Assembly: GCA_903864555.1 (NCBI GenBank)
Contig: CAIPGJ010000962.1
Span: 1-26,966, forward strand
DNA length: 26,966 nt
Source of the DNA: an uncultured Pseudomonadota bacterium
GTDB taxonomy: Bacteria > Pseudomonadota > Gammaproteobacteria > Burkholderiales > SG8-39
Direction: 5' to 3'
How positions within the stretch are numbered: the first letter of the stretch is position 1; each line of letters starts with the position of its first letter. Below the pieces are notes generated by a model. The model saw only the letters and a list, made by a program, of their open reading frames with translations. It ran no database searches and had not been told where the DNA came from. Below, piece after piece: positions 8,118-17,351 of this stretch. The position numbers and the translations under genes are program-made.

Positions 8118-9188
8118 CTACTTAGAAGCGAGGTTAGGGCTCTTCGTCGAATTGCGATTCACTGCTCTGATCTTTTCGAGAATCTCTGTGACGTGCCTTG
8201 GATATTCACCGCTAAAGTATTCGAAGGTAAGCGGATTGGCTGTATAGAAGTGGCAGCAAAAATCAACCCAGTCCGCTGTCTTTAGCGGGCCATTAATTTT
8301 GAAGACCTTGCTTGATCTGGCCTTGATATGCGCAGGGTTCTTCATCGTCATGTTGAAGTCGAAATCCCGCCTCTGAAAATACTCTTCTTCCGTAAAAAGC
8401 TGTACAGCGCCGTCGAAGTGCCTGAAACAGTTGGCCGCGAGATCAAACTCAGCATGCAGGTAGCGAGCAGGGAAGTAGTGCTGCCCTTCAACCTCAATCC
8501 GAATGGCTTCCGTCTTCATTTCCAGGGCTTGAAACGACTTGATGCCGTCTGACTCACTCCACTTAATGTCTAGACTGTATGCGTCTGCGAAGAGGAAAGT
8601 GATAAGCCGAGATTCAAGATCAAGGGGGGGGCGAAGCTTCGCAATTCCGGATTTGACGTTGCGGATATCCTCGTCGAAGGGAGCACCGTACCAAGTGTCG
8701 TCCTCAAAGTATCCCAGACCGCCGACGTCGACCCTGACACGGTTTTCGTCGAGGGCAATGAACTTTTTTATGTCGGGTCCGTCGAACCGCCAGAACAAGT
8801 CTATAAACCGTGGGGCCCAGTTGTTAATGGGGTGCATTCCGCGCCGGTAGCAGGGGTGGGCCATCAAGATGAAGTCGGGCCCGGCAAAGCAGCCTTCGTA
8901 ATGAGGGCTGGGAGGAAATCGGTTCGCGATCTCGTTGAACGGCAACAGTCCGTCGCGCTCGGTACTTATTGGGCCTAATAGCGACCTTGCTAGGCCTTGC
9001 GCCTTGGCAACGATGCCGATGGTCTGGATGTACTCGAATGACTCCGCGCCGAGGATTACGCCCTTGGATGCGGCTAGTGACGTGAACGAACCAATCAGGT
9101 CAGTTGCTTCTGCCAGTCGTTCGTGGGACTCTCTTTCCAAGTCCGCGATATGACGGGCCATCATCTGGTCGTATTCTTGGTCAGTCAC
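8118..9188 (-). CDS. Protein of unknown function, 356 aa
   Basis: A well-formed 356-residue open frame starting MTDQEYDQMMARHIADLERE with a helical, charged N-terminus. Aromatic-rich segments follow (NNWAPRFIDLFWRF; ADWVDFCCHFYTANPLTFEY). No signal peptide, membrane segment, P-loop, nuclease or HTH motif could be seen, and I do not recognise the family. It is transcribed divergently from the Avs-like gene across a roughly 310-base gap, and an inverted repeat follows its stop. Its position at the edge of the defence genes makes an immunity-related role possible, but that is guilt by association only. Confidence 0.75.
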   Translation of the reverse strand: MTDQEYDQMMARHIADLERESHERLAEATDLIGSFTSLAASKGVILGAESFEYIQTIGIVAKAQGLARSLLGPISTERDGLLPFNEIANRFPPSPHYEGCFAGPDFILMAHPCYRRGMHPINNWAPRFIDLFWRFDGPDIKKFIALDENRVRVDVGGLGYFEDDTWYGAPFDEDIRNVKSGIAKLRPPLDLESRLITFLFADAYSLDIKWSESDGIKSFQALEMKTEAIRIEVEGQHYFPARYLHAEFDLAANCFRHFDGAVQLFTEEEYFQRRDFDFNMTMKNPAHIKARSSKVFKINGPLKTADWVDFCCHFYTANPLTFEYFSGEYPRHVTEILEKIRAVNRNSTKSPNLASK

Positions 9189-9500
9189 GGCATTTCAATC
9201 AGGTGTTAACGCAACCCCCAATATACCTGCGCACCCACTACGACTGGACACATAACCAATATCAGATGGCATGAAAGTGAGGCGCACTAGGCTGGGAATG
9301 ACAGTTATTGAATGAGATCGGTCGTATGACGTCCGTGCTGACCGGCCGCTCCAGCTGCTGGTGTACTACATCGGTAGATTCAGGGAGCATCTCCCGTACC
9401 CTGCCCCTTGATGACTCTGTCACGCAGTCACAATAGCAGGCATGTCAATGAAACGGCGACGCAGCGGGTAAGACGAGCGTTAGCTTCGAAAGGGATGAGT
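9189..9500. other. Divergent intergenic region between the 356-aa gene and the Avs-like gene
   Basis: About 310 bases separate the two divergent starts. The in-frame extension of the large gene (TTG 9408 / ATG 9411) lies here but has no ribosome site. No clear sigma-70 pair or operator palindrome was identified, though promoters for both genes must lie in or near this stretch. Confidence 0.4.
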
Positions 9501-12500
9501 ATGAGTGAGCAGGAACTGCCTCCGGCTGACAGCAATACAGGGACGAGCACATTGGCCAGCGGGCCCGCGGGCACCCATTTTGAAGCCCAGGTCGGTGCGT
9601 CATATTTACTAGCAATGCTCGCCGGGGCACCCGCGAGGGGCCTCCCTGGCGCCTCGATAGAACGAGTTGCGCTACAGCAAGCCAATGCAGGGCGTCCCCT
9701 CGATGACGTGGTCATCCATGCCCACGACAACGTGTCCGGAAAGCCGGCGGTGCTTGAGGTCCAGGTCAAGCGATCTATCACCTTCGCCGCTGCCGATCCC
9801 GTCTTTAAGAAAGTCGTTGGTCAAATAGTCAAAGCGTCGCAACGGGCTGACTTTCTGACCCAGCGGTACGAGTTGGCGATTGCGACGACCAAAGGATCGC
9901 GCAAGATCGACGGTGCGTATCAGGATGTACTCACGCTCGCGCGCCAGATGGGAGACGCTGCTACCTTCGCCGCTCAAATTGATCTGGCGGGCGTGGCAAA
10001 CGACGATATGCGCGCATTCGTCAAGACGTTCAAAAGTCATCTGCGAGACGAAGGCTCGCCAAACGACAACGAGACTGTATGGCTGTTGCTGCGCCGACTG
10101 CAGATTCTGACCTTCGACTTCACGGCACCAGGCTCAGCATCGCACGACCTGGCGCTAGAACGTGCTGTACGTGTGCTGCATACCGACGATGGATCGCGCG
10201 TCGGGCTCTTCTGGGTCAGCCTCATTGAACTGGCAATCGATGTGGCGAAAAGCGGCGGCGAAAAAACCCGAGAAACAACACTGCAAAATTTCGCGCAGCT
10301 GGGCTATCGGTTCCTAGGTGAACGTCGGTACGCTACGGCCCGAGCAGCGCTAGCCGAGTCGTCCCGCTTGGCACTTGCTGACATTGGTAACCGCGTGGGC
10401 AACGTCGTACTCGCACGACAGGAGCGTGTTGCCGCAACGCGCGACGCATTGGACCGTGGACGCTATGTGGAGATCCGTGGTGATGCAGGCGTCGGAAAAT
10501 CGGGTGTATTGCGGCAGATTGCCGAGGCAATGCAAACTGAAAGTCAGGTCATCGTTCTCAGCCCAGGACGATGTGTTCCACGCGGGTGGACCGCGTTGCG
10601 CGCACAGCTCGGCTTCGACGGAACGCTTCGCGAATTGCTTGTCGAACTGGCCAATGACGGCGGCGCAACGATCTTTGTCGACAACCTCGACTCTTTCAGC
10701 ACAGATGAGAGACTCACGGTCGTTGATGTCGTCCGGGAGGCCTCTGTCGTTTCGGGATTGGCCGTGGTCGCGACGGCTCGGCGCGAATTTGGAATTGATG
10801 AGCCCAGCTGGCTGCCGAGCGATGCACTGGCACGCCTAGGCCAAACTGACCCGATCCCGATAAGTGAGCTGAGCAAGGTGGAGATTGAGCAGCTCAAGGT
10901 AACCGATCCTTCGCTTGCGCCCCTTCTAACGGACAGCCATCCCGCACGCCAGGTTGCCAGAAACCTCTTTCGCCTCGCACGGCTGGTGAGTCAGCCAACA
11001 TCTGATCCTATACCGCGCACTGAAGTCGATATGGCCGAGCAGTGGTGGACCAATGCGGACGGTGCCCGCGACGCCGGGTGGCGTGATCGGACCCGGCTGC
11101 TGCAAGGCGCAGCAACGCAGACCTTGTCTGGCGCTGACTTCCTCGACGTTACAGGCCAAGCTGCGGCACCGATCGATGCGCTTGTTTCCAGCGGCACTCT
11201 GCGGGATTTTGGCATTGACCGGGTCGCATTTCGTCATGATGTACTGCGCGAGTGGGCAATTGCGAACGCCATTCACGGCGATTGCGAACTCGTCGACGGG
11301 CTGCAACTAGATCGACCAGCAACAGCGATATTTGCACGTGGCGTTGAGCTGGCAGCACGTATGGGAATCGAGCGGGCGACAGACGGCGTGCGGTGGCACG
11401 CGCTCGTTGAACGGCTTAGCCAAGCGGGAGTTCATCGTTCATGGCGCCGCGCCGCGTTGCTCGCCCTCGCTCGATCCGAAGCTGCGGAGGCACTTCTCCA
11501 ACGCGCATCGCCCCAGCTTCTCGCCAATGGCGCCGAACTGCTGCGAGAACTCATCCGAACAGTCATGGCTGTCGACGTGCTACCGGCCGCAAAGGTCTTT
11601 GCGGCTGTGGGAGTCGACCCCGCGCTCATACCCGCATCGATCAATGTCCCGCGCGGTCCGGCATGGACGACGTTGATTTTCTGGCTCTTGGGTACCGGAG
11701 ACAGCGTTCCTAATGAGGCCATTCCAGAAGTCGTTCAGCTATACGCGACATTCTCCGTTGGTACGCTTGGTGCCACCGACATCACGCCGTTTACGACACG
11801 GCAGATTTATCGTTGGCTAAGGTTGATGGAGCCAAGAGAGGCTACGCCAAAGCCAAGCGAAGGCCCAGTGTTTTGGGCGCACCTTGATCGCTCCGAGGTC
11901 CAGTCCCTGAAATCGGACCTTCGCGATGCATTCGTCATGTTCGCGCGGACAACGCCGGAGTTGGCCACCGAATACCTGACGGCAGTGGGAAAGAGCGAGC
12001 ACAACGAAGAGATTGTGCGTAGCATTCTGAAGATGCGCGGCACGTTGGCGCAAGCAGCCCCGGCAGAGCTGGCGAACCTGACCGCGCAGGCATTGATCGC
12101 AAGGTCCCGGCGACGCGATAACGACTTTGGCTGGGAGCGCGAAGAGGCGTTTACCTATCTCGATAGCGAGTTCCTTCATGCATCGCCAGCCCAAGGCCCA
12201 TTCCTCGACTTATTGACCAATTCGCCCAAGAACGGTTTGGGCTTGGTTCATCGCTTGGTCGCACACGCAGTCGCACACGGAAGCCGAGGCGCTGACCCAG
12301 GGACAGATAGGTTCGACTTGTTCTTGCCGGGAGGTGTGCGCACATTTCCGTGGACGCAGACCTATTTCTGGTCACGCAACAGCAACTTCTACGCCGTCAC
12401 GTCCGCGCTGATGGCACTCGAAGCATGGGCTCACCGCCGCATTGAGGCAGGCGAATCACTCGATGTTGTGCTGACAGACGTGGTCGGGCCGCAGGGCTCG

Positions 12501-14675
12501 TGCGCTGCATACTTGCTAGTGGCAGTTGATCTCATAATTTCGCATTGGCCAAAATCGATTAACGTGGCTGCGGCCTATCTCGGCTGCCCCGAACTGCTCT
12601 GCAGCGATCACACGCGTCAGGTGCATGATCGGGTCGAAATGCCGGACTTCTTCGGTCTTGGCGCCTTGCGTAGCGAACCGCGCGGTACCGTGACCTCCGC
12701 TGAACTGAAGCACCGGCCATCCCGACGGACAACGCTCGACGAACTGATAGGAAACTTCACGTTCCTTGCATCCCCGGATCAACTCGCGACACTGAGGACG
12801 TTGTTGGCGACCGCGGCAGCACGCCTGGGCGAACCTGCCGCGAGCGCGCATCTGGGCAACCCGGAATTCATGGCTCGGTACGCACTGAACCTTTCGGATG
12901 CCGAAAATTGGCCAGAATTTGAAGTGACACTCAAGGACGGATCTTCTGCGACTGTGCGCAAATATGTATCGCCAACCTCAGAGCAGACCCATCTACAAGC
13001 TCTGCGAGACGCCGCAACTGAGCGAGAGTCAGACTTCGCCACGCGGTCTACACTGACCCTTGCGGTCGATGATCCCGCCCGGTTGCTACCAGAAGCTCGT
13101 TCGGTAGCGGTGGCGTGGGCGCGGCGTTCTGCGTCGGCTACTACGGAAGTCGAATCCGACGACGAAGGCGGAGAGCGGCGCATGCAAGTGGAAGCGGTTG
13201 TGACGGCCGCGATGATCGTCATGCGGGACGGCGATGTCGCGTTGCGCGCCGAGCACGAAGACTGGGCGCGATCTCAACTGGGCAAGACGCTTGCAGCTCT
13301 CGACGACGATCCTGCGCGTCAGATGCGAGGGGGTCTGCGCTTCAATCCGACCGCAATCGCCTATGCCGGGTTGATCCACGCCTTGAGAAATAGGTCAAGA
13401 CCGGAAGACGTACGGTTGCTTCTTGAGGTAGCGGCGACAGGAAACCACGCTGCCGCGCACGGCTTCGGGACGTCCGCCGCAGTGCTAGCGGACGTCGATA
13501 GTCGCCTATTGAGATCTGTGCTCCGATGCGCATTCAGCGCGAGTGTCGTGGAGAGCCGAGCGTGGGATACGTCGCGTGAGGAGGTCGACGCTCGCAAAGC
13601 GCGGAGTCATAAACGGGCACAGGCTACCGTTGTCGCTGAGATGGCATGGCTTGGCGGCGAAGGCCCGGAGCCATCGTGGCCGACATTTCCGCTAGCGCAA
13701 GCTCGGACGAAAAGGCGACTCTGCGTAACTGGAACCCGGATTGCTACACCAGAAGCGCCAGAGCCTTCGCCAACAGAGCATGTAAATCATCAGGCTGCGG
13801 CTCTCTGGTTGCGCCAAGTGTGCCTCCTTTCCCACGAATACACGCGCCCTTGGCTCAGCGTGATCGTGAAAGCCTACATGCCTTGGACATCCCTCGCGAA
13901 TGGAGTGGCCCTAGACGACGGAGACGAAACGGACCATCCGCCATCTGATTGGAACCATACGTTCTTTGCGGCGGTGGCACGATGCATTGTCGATCTGTCA
14001 ACGTCTGAGGCCACTGAACTGGCTGTGCGACACATCGTTGCGCTTCCAGACCGGAATTTCTACGACGTGCTAGTCGAATTTTTGCGCAGCATGGACGCGG
14101 TGTACTTCGAGGGCGACAACATTCCTACGCAGGTGGCCTTAGACATTCGGAGCGTGCTCGGCGACCACATGCTGACCACGCGTGGATGGGAACGTCTCAG
14201 CGGAACTAGGGACTTGACCATCGAAATGCACATTGGACCGGCAATCGCCGTTTTGTTCTTTAACGACCACATGTATGGGCAGGGGTCGAAGTGCTACCTG
14301 CTTGAGAAGGGCGTTGAGCGAGTCGGTCCATTTCTCCCTTTTCTGGGTAAATTGGTTAGCAAAGGGCCGTCACCTTTTGTCGCACTGGTACTGCTCAACC
14401 TGCTTGAAGTTGCGCCACGAGTCGATCAACTGGATGTACTCGTCGAGGCCGGAGGCGCATGGATCAAGGCCTATCCTGATTTCCGACAACTATGGATAGA
14501 CCACGGTGTGGGTCGCCGTTGGTGCTTGGTGATGGAGGCTATTCGGGCACACAGTCCGGCTAGCTTTAACAAAATCGCGCCGCAGCGGCCTGCCATCGAC
14601 ACCCTCGTCGCGTCGCTTATTGCTCTCGGCGTGCCTGAGGCCACGTGGTTGGAGGAAGAACTCAGCAAGCTATGA
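9501..14675 (+). CDS. Avs-like antiviral STAND NTPase with N-terminal PD-(D/E)xK nuclease
   Basis: A roughly 1724-residue protein in three parts. Residues about 21-110 form a restriction-type (Cap4/Mrr-like) nuclease: GPAGTHFE near 21-28, then LDDVV with D68/D69, then LEVQVK with E86 and K90, which is the PD-(D/E)xK pattern. A STAND-type NTPase follows with Walker A GDAGVGKS at 327-334 and Walker B IFVDNLD with D394. FRHDVLREWA near 577-586 is typical of the winged-helix end of STAND ATPases. The remaining 1100 residues are mostly helical without known motifs and should be the sensor. In known Avs proteins the C-terminal part binds a conserved phage protein and oligomerisation activates the nuclease; that mechanism is inferred here. 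The start ATG 9501 is chosen because AAAGGG lies six bases upstream. The frame extends to TTG 9408/ATG 9411 without a ribosome site. The Avs subtype cannot be assigned by eye. Confidence 0.85.
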   Translation: MSEQELPPADSNTGTSTLASGPAGTHFEAQVGASYLLAMLAGAPARGLPGASIERVALQQANAGRPLDDVVIHAHDNVSGKPAVLEVQVKRSITFAAADPVFKKVVGQIVKASQRADFLTQRYELAIATTKGSRKIDGAYQDVLTLARQMGDAATFAAQIDLAGVANDDMRAFVKTFKSHLRDEGSPNDNETVWLLLRRLQILTFDFTAPGSASHDLALERAVRVLHTDDGSRVGLFWVSLIELAIDVAKSGGEKTRETTLQNFAQLGYRFLGERRYATARAALAESSRLALADIGNRVGNVVLARQERVAATRDALDRGRYVEIRGDAGVGKSGVLRQIAEAMQTESQVIVLSPGRCVPRGWTALRAQLGFDGTLRELLVELANDGGATIFVDNLDSFSTDERLTVVDVVREASVVSGLAVVATARREFGIDEPSWLPSDALARLGQTDPIPISELSKVEIEQLKVTDPSLAPLLTDSHPARQVARNLFRLARLVSQPTSDPIPRTEVDMAEQWWTNADGARDAGWRDRTRLLQGAATQTLSGADFLDVTGQAAAPIDALVSSGTLRDFGIDRVAFRHDVLREWAIANAIHGDCELVDGLQLDRPATAIFARGVELAARMGIERATDGVRWHALVERLSQAGVHRSWRRAALLALARSEAAEALLQRASPQLLANGAELLRELIRTVMAVDVLPAAKVFAAVGVDPALIPASINVPRGPAWTTLIFWLLGTGDSVPNEAIPEVVQLYATFSVGTLGATDITPFTTRQIYRWLRLMEPREATPKPSEGPVFWAHLDRSEVQSLKSDLRDAFVMFARTTPELATEYLTAVGKSEHNEEIVRSILKMRGTLAQAAPAELANLTAQALIARSRRRDNDFGWEREEAFTYLDSEFLHASPAQGPFLDLLTNSPKNGLGLVHRLVAHAVAHGSRGADPGTDRFDLFLPGGVRTFPWTQTYFWSRNSNFYAVTSALMALEAWAHRRIEAGESLDVVLTDVVGPQGSCAAYLLVAVDLIISHWPKSINVAAAYLGCPELLCSDHTRQVHDRVEMPDFFGLGALRSEPRGTVTSAELKHRPSRRTTLDELIGNFTFLASPDQLATLRTLLATAAARLGEPAASAHLGNPEFMARYALNLSDAENWPEFEVTLKDGSSATVRKYVSPTSEQTHLQALRDAATERESDFATRSTLTLAVDDPARLLPEARSVAVAWARRSASATTEVESDDEGGERRMQVEAVVTAAMIVMRDGDVALRAEHEDWARSQLGKTLAALDDDPARQMRGGLRFNPTAIAYAGLIHALRNRSRPEDVRLLLEVAATGNHAAAHGFGTSAAVLADVDSRLLRSVLRCAFSASVVESRAWDTSREEVDARKARSHKRAQATVVAEMAWLGGEGPEPSWPTFPLAQARTKRRLCVTGTRIATPEAPEPSPTEHVNHQAAALWLRQVCLLSHEYTRPWLSVIVKAYMPWTSLANGVALDDGDETDHPPSDWNHTFFAAVARCIVDLSTSEATELAVRHIVALPDRNFYDVLVEFLRSMDAVYFEGDNIPTQVALDIRSVLGDHMLTTRGWERLSGTRDLTIEMHIGPAIAVLFFNDHMYGQGSKCYLLEKGVERVGPFLPFLGKLVSKGPSPFVALVLLNLLEVAPRVDQLDVLVEAGGAWIKAYPDFRQLWIDHGVGRRWCLVMEAIRAHSPASFNKIAPQRPAIDTLVASLIALGVPEATWLEEELSKL

Positions 14676-15177
14676 ACCACGAAGCGAAGCCAGCTTGATC
14701 TTGACTTATTTGCGCCAAACAGCAGTGCTCCAATGTCTCTGTTGTAGGACGGCATCTCGTAGCGCAACAGCGTCCCGACAATAGCTGCCGCGACGCCGAC
14801 GGTGAAAGTGCCAAATCGCTTCAAAGACAGCAGCGCGCATCAATGCGGTCACCCGATTCTCAGTATCGATCGACTGCAATCGCTGCACTCCAGACCTTCG
14901 CTCTTGTAAGTCGCCTAAAGGCTGGAAGCGGACCATGGCTCAAGACGGCTGGGATGCATCACCTGGCCACAACCGGTCTGTCGCGAGTTTTCAAAATTGG
15001 TCACTCAACGATCAGTTGGACTGTGAAAGCTGCCGTGACTCTCGGACTCCAAAGACCTCTGCTGCTGAAAACAGGGGGCTAACTCAGCTGCGCCTCAACA
15101 AACCCGCCGAGGCGAGACGTGATGTTTTTATCTCTATAATTTTTTTAGCATTCAAGCTACAGTCACAAAGCAAACAA
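14676..15177. other. Long leader between the two large plus-strand defence genes
   Basis: The 500-base gap contains a dispersed palindromic repeat (copy A, about 14871-14933) and a TATAAT at 15135-15140, 38 bases before the ATG at 15178, with no good -35 match. The frame of the next gene is open upstream to an ATG at 14935, but that ATG sits at the edge of the repeat and the translated stretch looks non-coding. The downstream gene therefore probably has its own promoter and is not strictly in an operon with the Avs-like gene. Confidence 0.5.
14871..14933. repeat. Dispersed intergenic repeat, copy A
   Basis: About 63 bases align with 17205-17267 with one gap, sharing the blocks CTTGTAAGTCG and AAAGGCTGG and a CGCTGCA core. 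The two copies are in the same orientation and flank the ATPase-TOPRIM gene (15178-16857). Confidence 0.65.
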
Positions 15178-16857
15178 ATGCCGTTAGCAACTGTCAACAT
15201 ACCTATGCGGACCGGGAGCCTGGAATTGCAGCTCTCACGGGGCCAGTCTGTTCTGTTCTTAGGCGCCAATGGTGGAGGAAAGACGCGCCTCGGTGTACAT
15301 CTAGACACCCAACTCATCAGCAAATCTCACCGGATCGCGGCCCAACGCGCATTGCAGTTTAGCGCTTCGGTCCAACTTGTCGCTTTTGAGACGGCACAAG
15401 AAACGCTTCAGTACGGCACTAGCCGAAGTGTTCATGCGCACCTTAAAGGCGATCAACTCTTTAATCAGAAGCAACATAATCGCTTTGGAAACAAGCCCGC
15501 CACATTTTTGCTTAGCGACTACGAAGCCTTGCTGCAGGCGCTCTTTGGCGAAGAGACACGCGAATCCGTGAAATTCCGGCAGGCCACCAAGCAAGGCGAG
15601 GCGGTGGAAGTGCCGGAAACCTGCTTCGACCGGCTGCAAGGTATCTGGAGCAGTCTACTTCCTCATCGAAAATTAGTTGTCTTAGATGCAACGATAAAAG
15701 TTGACCCGACTAACGGAGAGGGGTCCCGATACGATGCTGCGGAGCTAAGCGACGGAGAACGCGTCATCCTATATCTGATTGGGCAAACCCTGATGCTGCC
15801 GTCTGAGAGCGTGCTGATCATCGACGAACCTGAGCTCCACGTTCATCGTGCACTAATGACGAAGCTCTGGGATGTTCTCGAGTCTTCACGATCGGACTGC
15901 GCCTTCATTTATATCACGCATGATTTGGAGTTCGCCGCGTCGCGCCTAGCGGCGCAGAAGTTTGCTCTCCATGGCTACTCAGCAGAACCCGCACCGTGTT
16001 GGGACATTGAGGCGCTACCCACCGATATTGCGGGCATCCCTGAAGAAGTCGTTTGCCGAATCGTCGGAAGCCGGCAGCCTATCCTCTTCGTGGAAGGAGA
16101 CAGCAGTAGCGAAGACATTTCAGTGTATCGCCGGGTTTATCCGTTGCACACCGTAATACCGGTTGGAAGCTGCGATGCAGTCATAAGCAGCGTCGGCGCC
16201 TTCCGGGCACACAAGAGCCTTCACCGGGTCACATGCTGCGGTATTGTGGATGCCGACCATCGAACTCCATCAGAAATTGCTTCTCTTCAGGCCATCGGTA
16301 TTTTTGCCACCCCTGTGGCAGAAATCGAAAACCTATTCGTACTTCCTGAGATCTTTTTCACGTTGGCCCAGACGTTGGGTCACGATCCTGCCGCAGCCGC
16401 AAACCTCGCCCAGCAACTCGGCGAAAGAATCCTGGCCACAGCAGGCAGGGATGTTGCGACGTTTGCCCTTCGTTATAGCAAGCGGCGAATCGATCGGTCA
16501 CTGAAAGTCATTGGGTTGGACTCTAAGAACGCAGCCGATTTGTCGACGGAGTTCAACAGCCGGATTGCACTAATCGACCCGGCTCGTATTCATGCAGATG
16601 CTTCGCAACGGCTGACCAGCAGTGTTGAGGACCGCAACGTGGAAGAGGTACTTAAGATCTACGATAACAAGGGATTGTTGGGACAGGCGGCCACGCTTTT
16701 CGGTATGGCCAGCAAAGGACTGCAAGAGCATATCGGTCGAATGCTCCGGTCGCCGCAGGGGAAGGTATTTCAAGATGCCGTGCGCGTCAAGCTTCCGGTT
16801 CTAAATGCAGCCCCAACCACAATTGATATGCCTGAAGTTGCGGCTGTGACTAAGTAA
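15178..16857 (+). CDS. OLD/PARIS-like ABC-type ATPase fused to a TOPRIM/DUF4435-like domain
   Basis: A 559-residue protein. The N-terminal ATPase has Walker A GANGGGKT at 29-36, an ABC-type signature LSDGE near 190-194, Walker B LIIDEPELH with D216 and E217, and a switch histidine H248 (ITHDLE). The C-terminal half has VEGDSSSED with E306, then GIVDADHR with D358 and D360. This acid pattern (E, then DxD) fits metal-binding TOPRIM/DUF4435 domains. The ATPase-TOPRIM pairing is that of OLD nucleases and of PARIS (AriA ATPase plus AriB), where the TOPRIM part is the toxic effector. Here both are one chain. ATG 15178 is preferred because homologous-looking sequence starts there and a TATAAT lies upstream. 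Whether it works as OLD, PARIS-fusion or something else is open. Confidence 0.8.
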   Translation: MPLATVNIPMRTGSLELQLSRGQSVLFLGANGGGKTRLGVHLDTQLISKSHRIAAQRALQFSASVQLVAFETAQETLQYGTSRSVHAHLKGDQLFNQKQHNRFGNKPATFLLSDYEALLQALFGEETRESVKFRQATKQGEAVEVPETCFDRLQGIWSSLLPHRKLVVLDATIKVDPTNGEGSRYDAAELSDGERVILYLIGQTLMLPSESVLIIDEPELHVHRALMTKLWDVLESSRSDCAFIYITHDLEFAASRLAAQKFALHGYSAEPAPCWDIEALPTDIAGIPEEVVCRIVGSRQPILFVEGDSSSEDISVYRRVYPLHTVIPVGSCDAVISSVGAFRAHKSLHRVTCCGIVDADHRTPSEIASLQAIGIFATPVAEIENLFVLPEIFFTLAQTLGHDPAAAANLAQQLGERILATAGRDVATFALRYSKRRIDRSLKVIGLDSKNAADLSTEFNSRIALIDPARIHADASQRLTSSVEDRNVEEVLKIYDNKGLLGQAATLFGMASKGLQEHIGRMLRSPQGKVFQDAVRVKLPVLNAAPTTIDMPEVAAVTK

Positions 16858-17351
16858 TCGACGATTCATACCTTTACTTGGCGGAGCACCGCCGACGCAT
16901 TGCTGGCTGAATCGGCTAGCGGGCTTAATATTGGCAATGGCCGGGTCAAGTCCGCTGGCGGCGGCCCTAAGTGATTGTCACCCTCTGGCACCTGCCGTTG
17001 AACCTCTCATGTATCAACCGGAAAGTGTGGATCGAATTTACCCGTTGGGGGGGGGCTGCGAGAGCGGGCGTTCGACAGGGAATTCGCGAGGAGAGCATTT
17101 TCAATGTCGGCTGTGCACCCGAGCCCGGACATCAGGCGTGACCAAAATGGTCTTGAATGAGAGTTCGCGCATCATCTCGGCTTCTAGCTACGAATGAAAA
17201 CGACCGACAGCAACCGCTGCATTCCACACTTTACCCTTGTAAGTCGTCGAAAGGCTGGTTGCGGTCGTTGATCAGCCGTTGTTGAACTTGCGCAAATTGA
17301 TCCAAAAGAGACATCTGTCGCAACTGGTTAATGGACAGTTCGGACGCGCTC
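16858..17351. other. Convergent intergenic region
   Basis: A 494-base gap separates the plus-strand ATPase-TOPRIM gene from the minus-strand nuclease/SEC-C gene, whose stop is at 17352. It holds repeat copy B (17201-17267) and a run of eight to nine G near 17046. An 88-codon plus-strand frame (16931-17197) has no ribosome site or recognisable similarity and was not called. Confidence 0.45.
17201..17267. repeat. Dispersed palindromic intergenic repeat, copy B
   Basis: An imperfect palindrome: CGACCG (17201-17206) and CAACC (17211-17215) can pair with GGTTG (17257-17261) and CGGTCG (17262-17267), leaving an ACAG bulge. It is the best-preserved of three related copies here (A at 14871, C at 1170). 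Short palindromic intergenic repeats of this sort are common in Burkholderiales genomes. Confidence 0.65.

Noticed and set aside
9408..9500. In-frame N-terminal extension of the Avs-like gene (TTG 9408 / ATG 9411).
   Set aside because: No Shine-Dalgarno before it and random-looking residues; ATG 9501 has AAAGGG at the right distance.
14935..15177. Upstream in-frame extension of the ATPase-TOPRIM gene.
   Set aside because: The ATG at 14935 falls at the edge of a dispersed repeat and the 81 residues look untranslated; a TATAAT lies inside the stretch.
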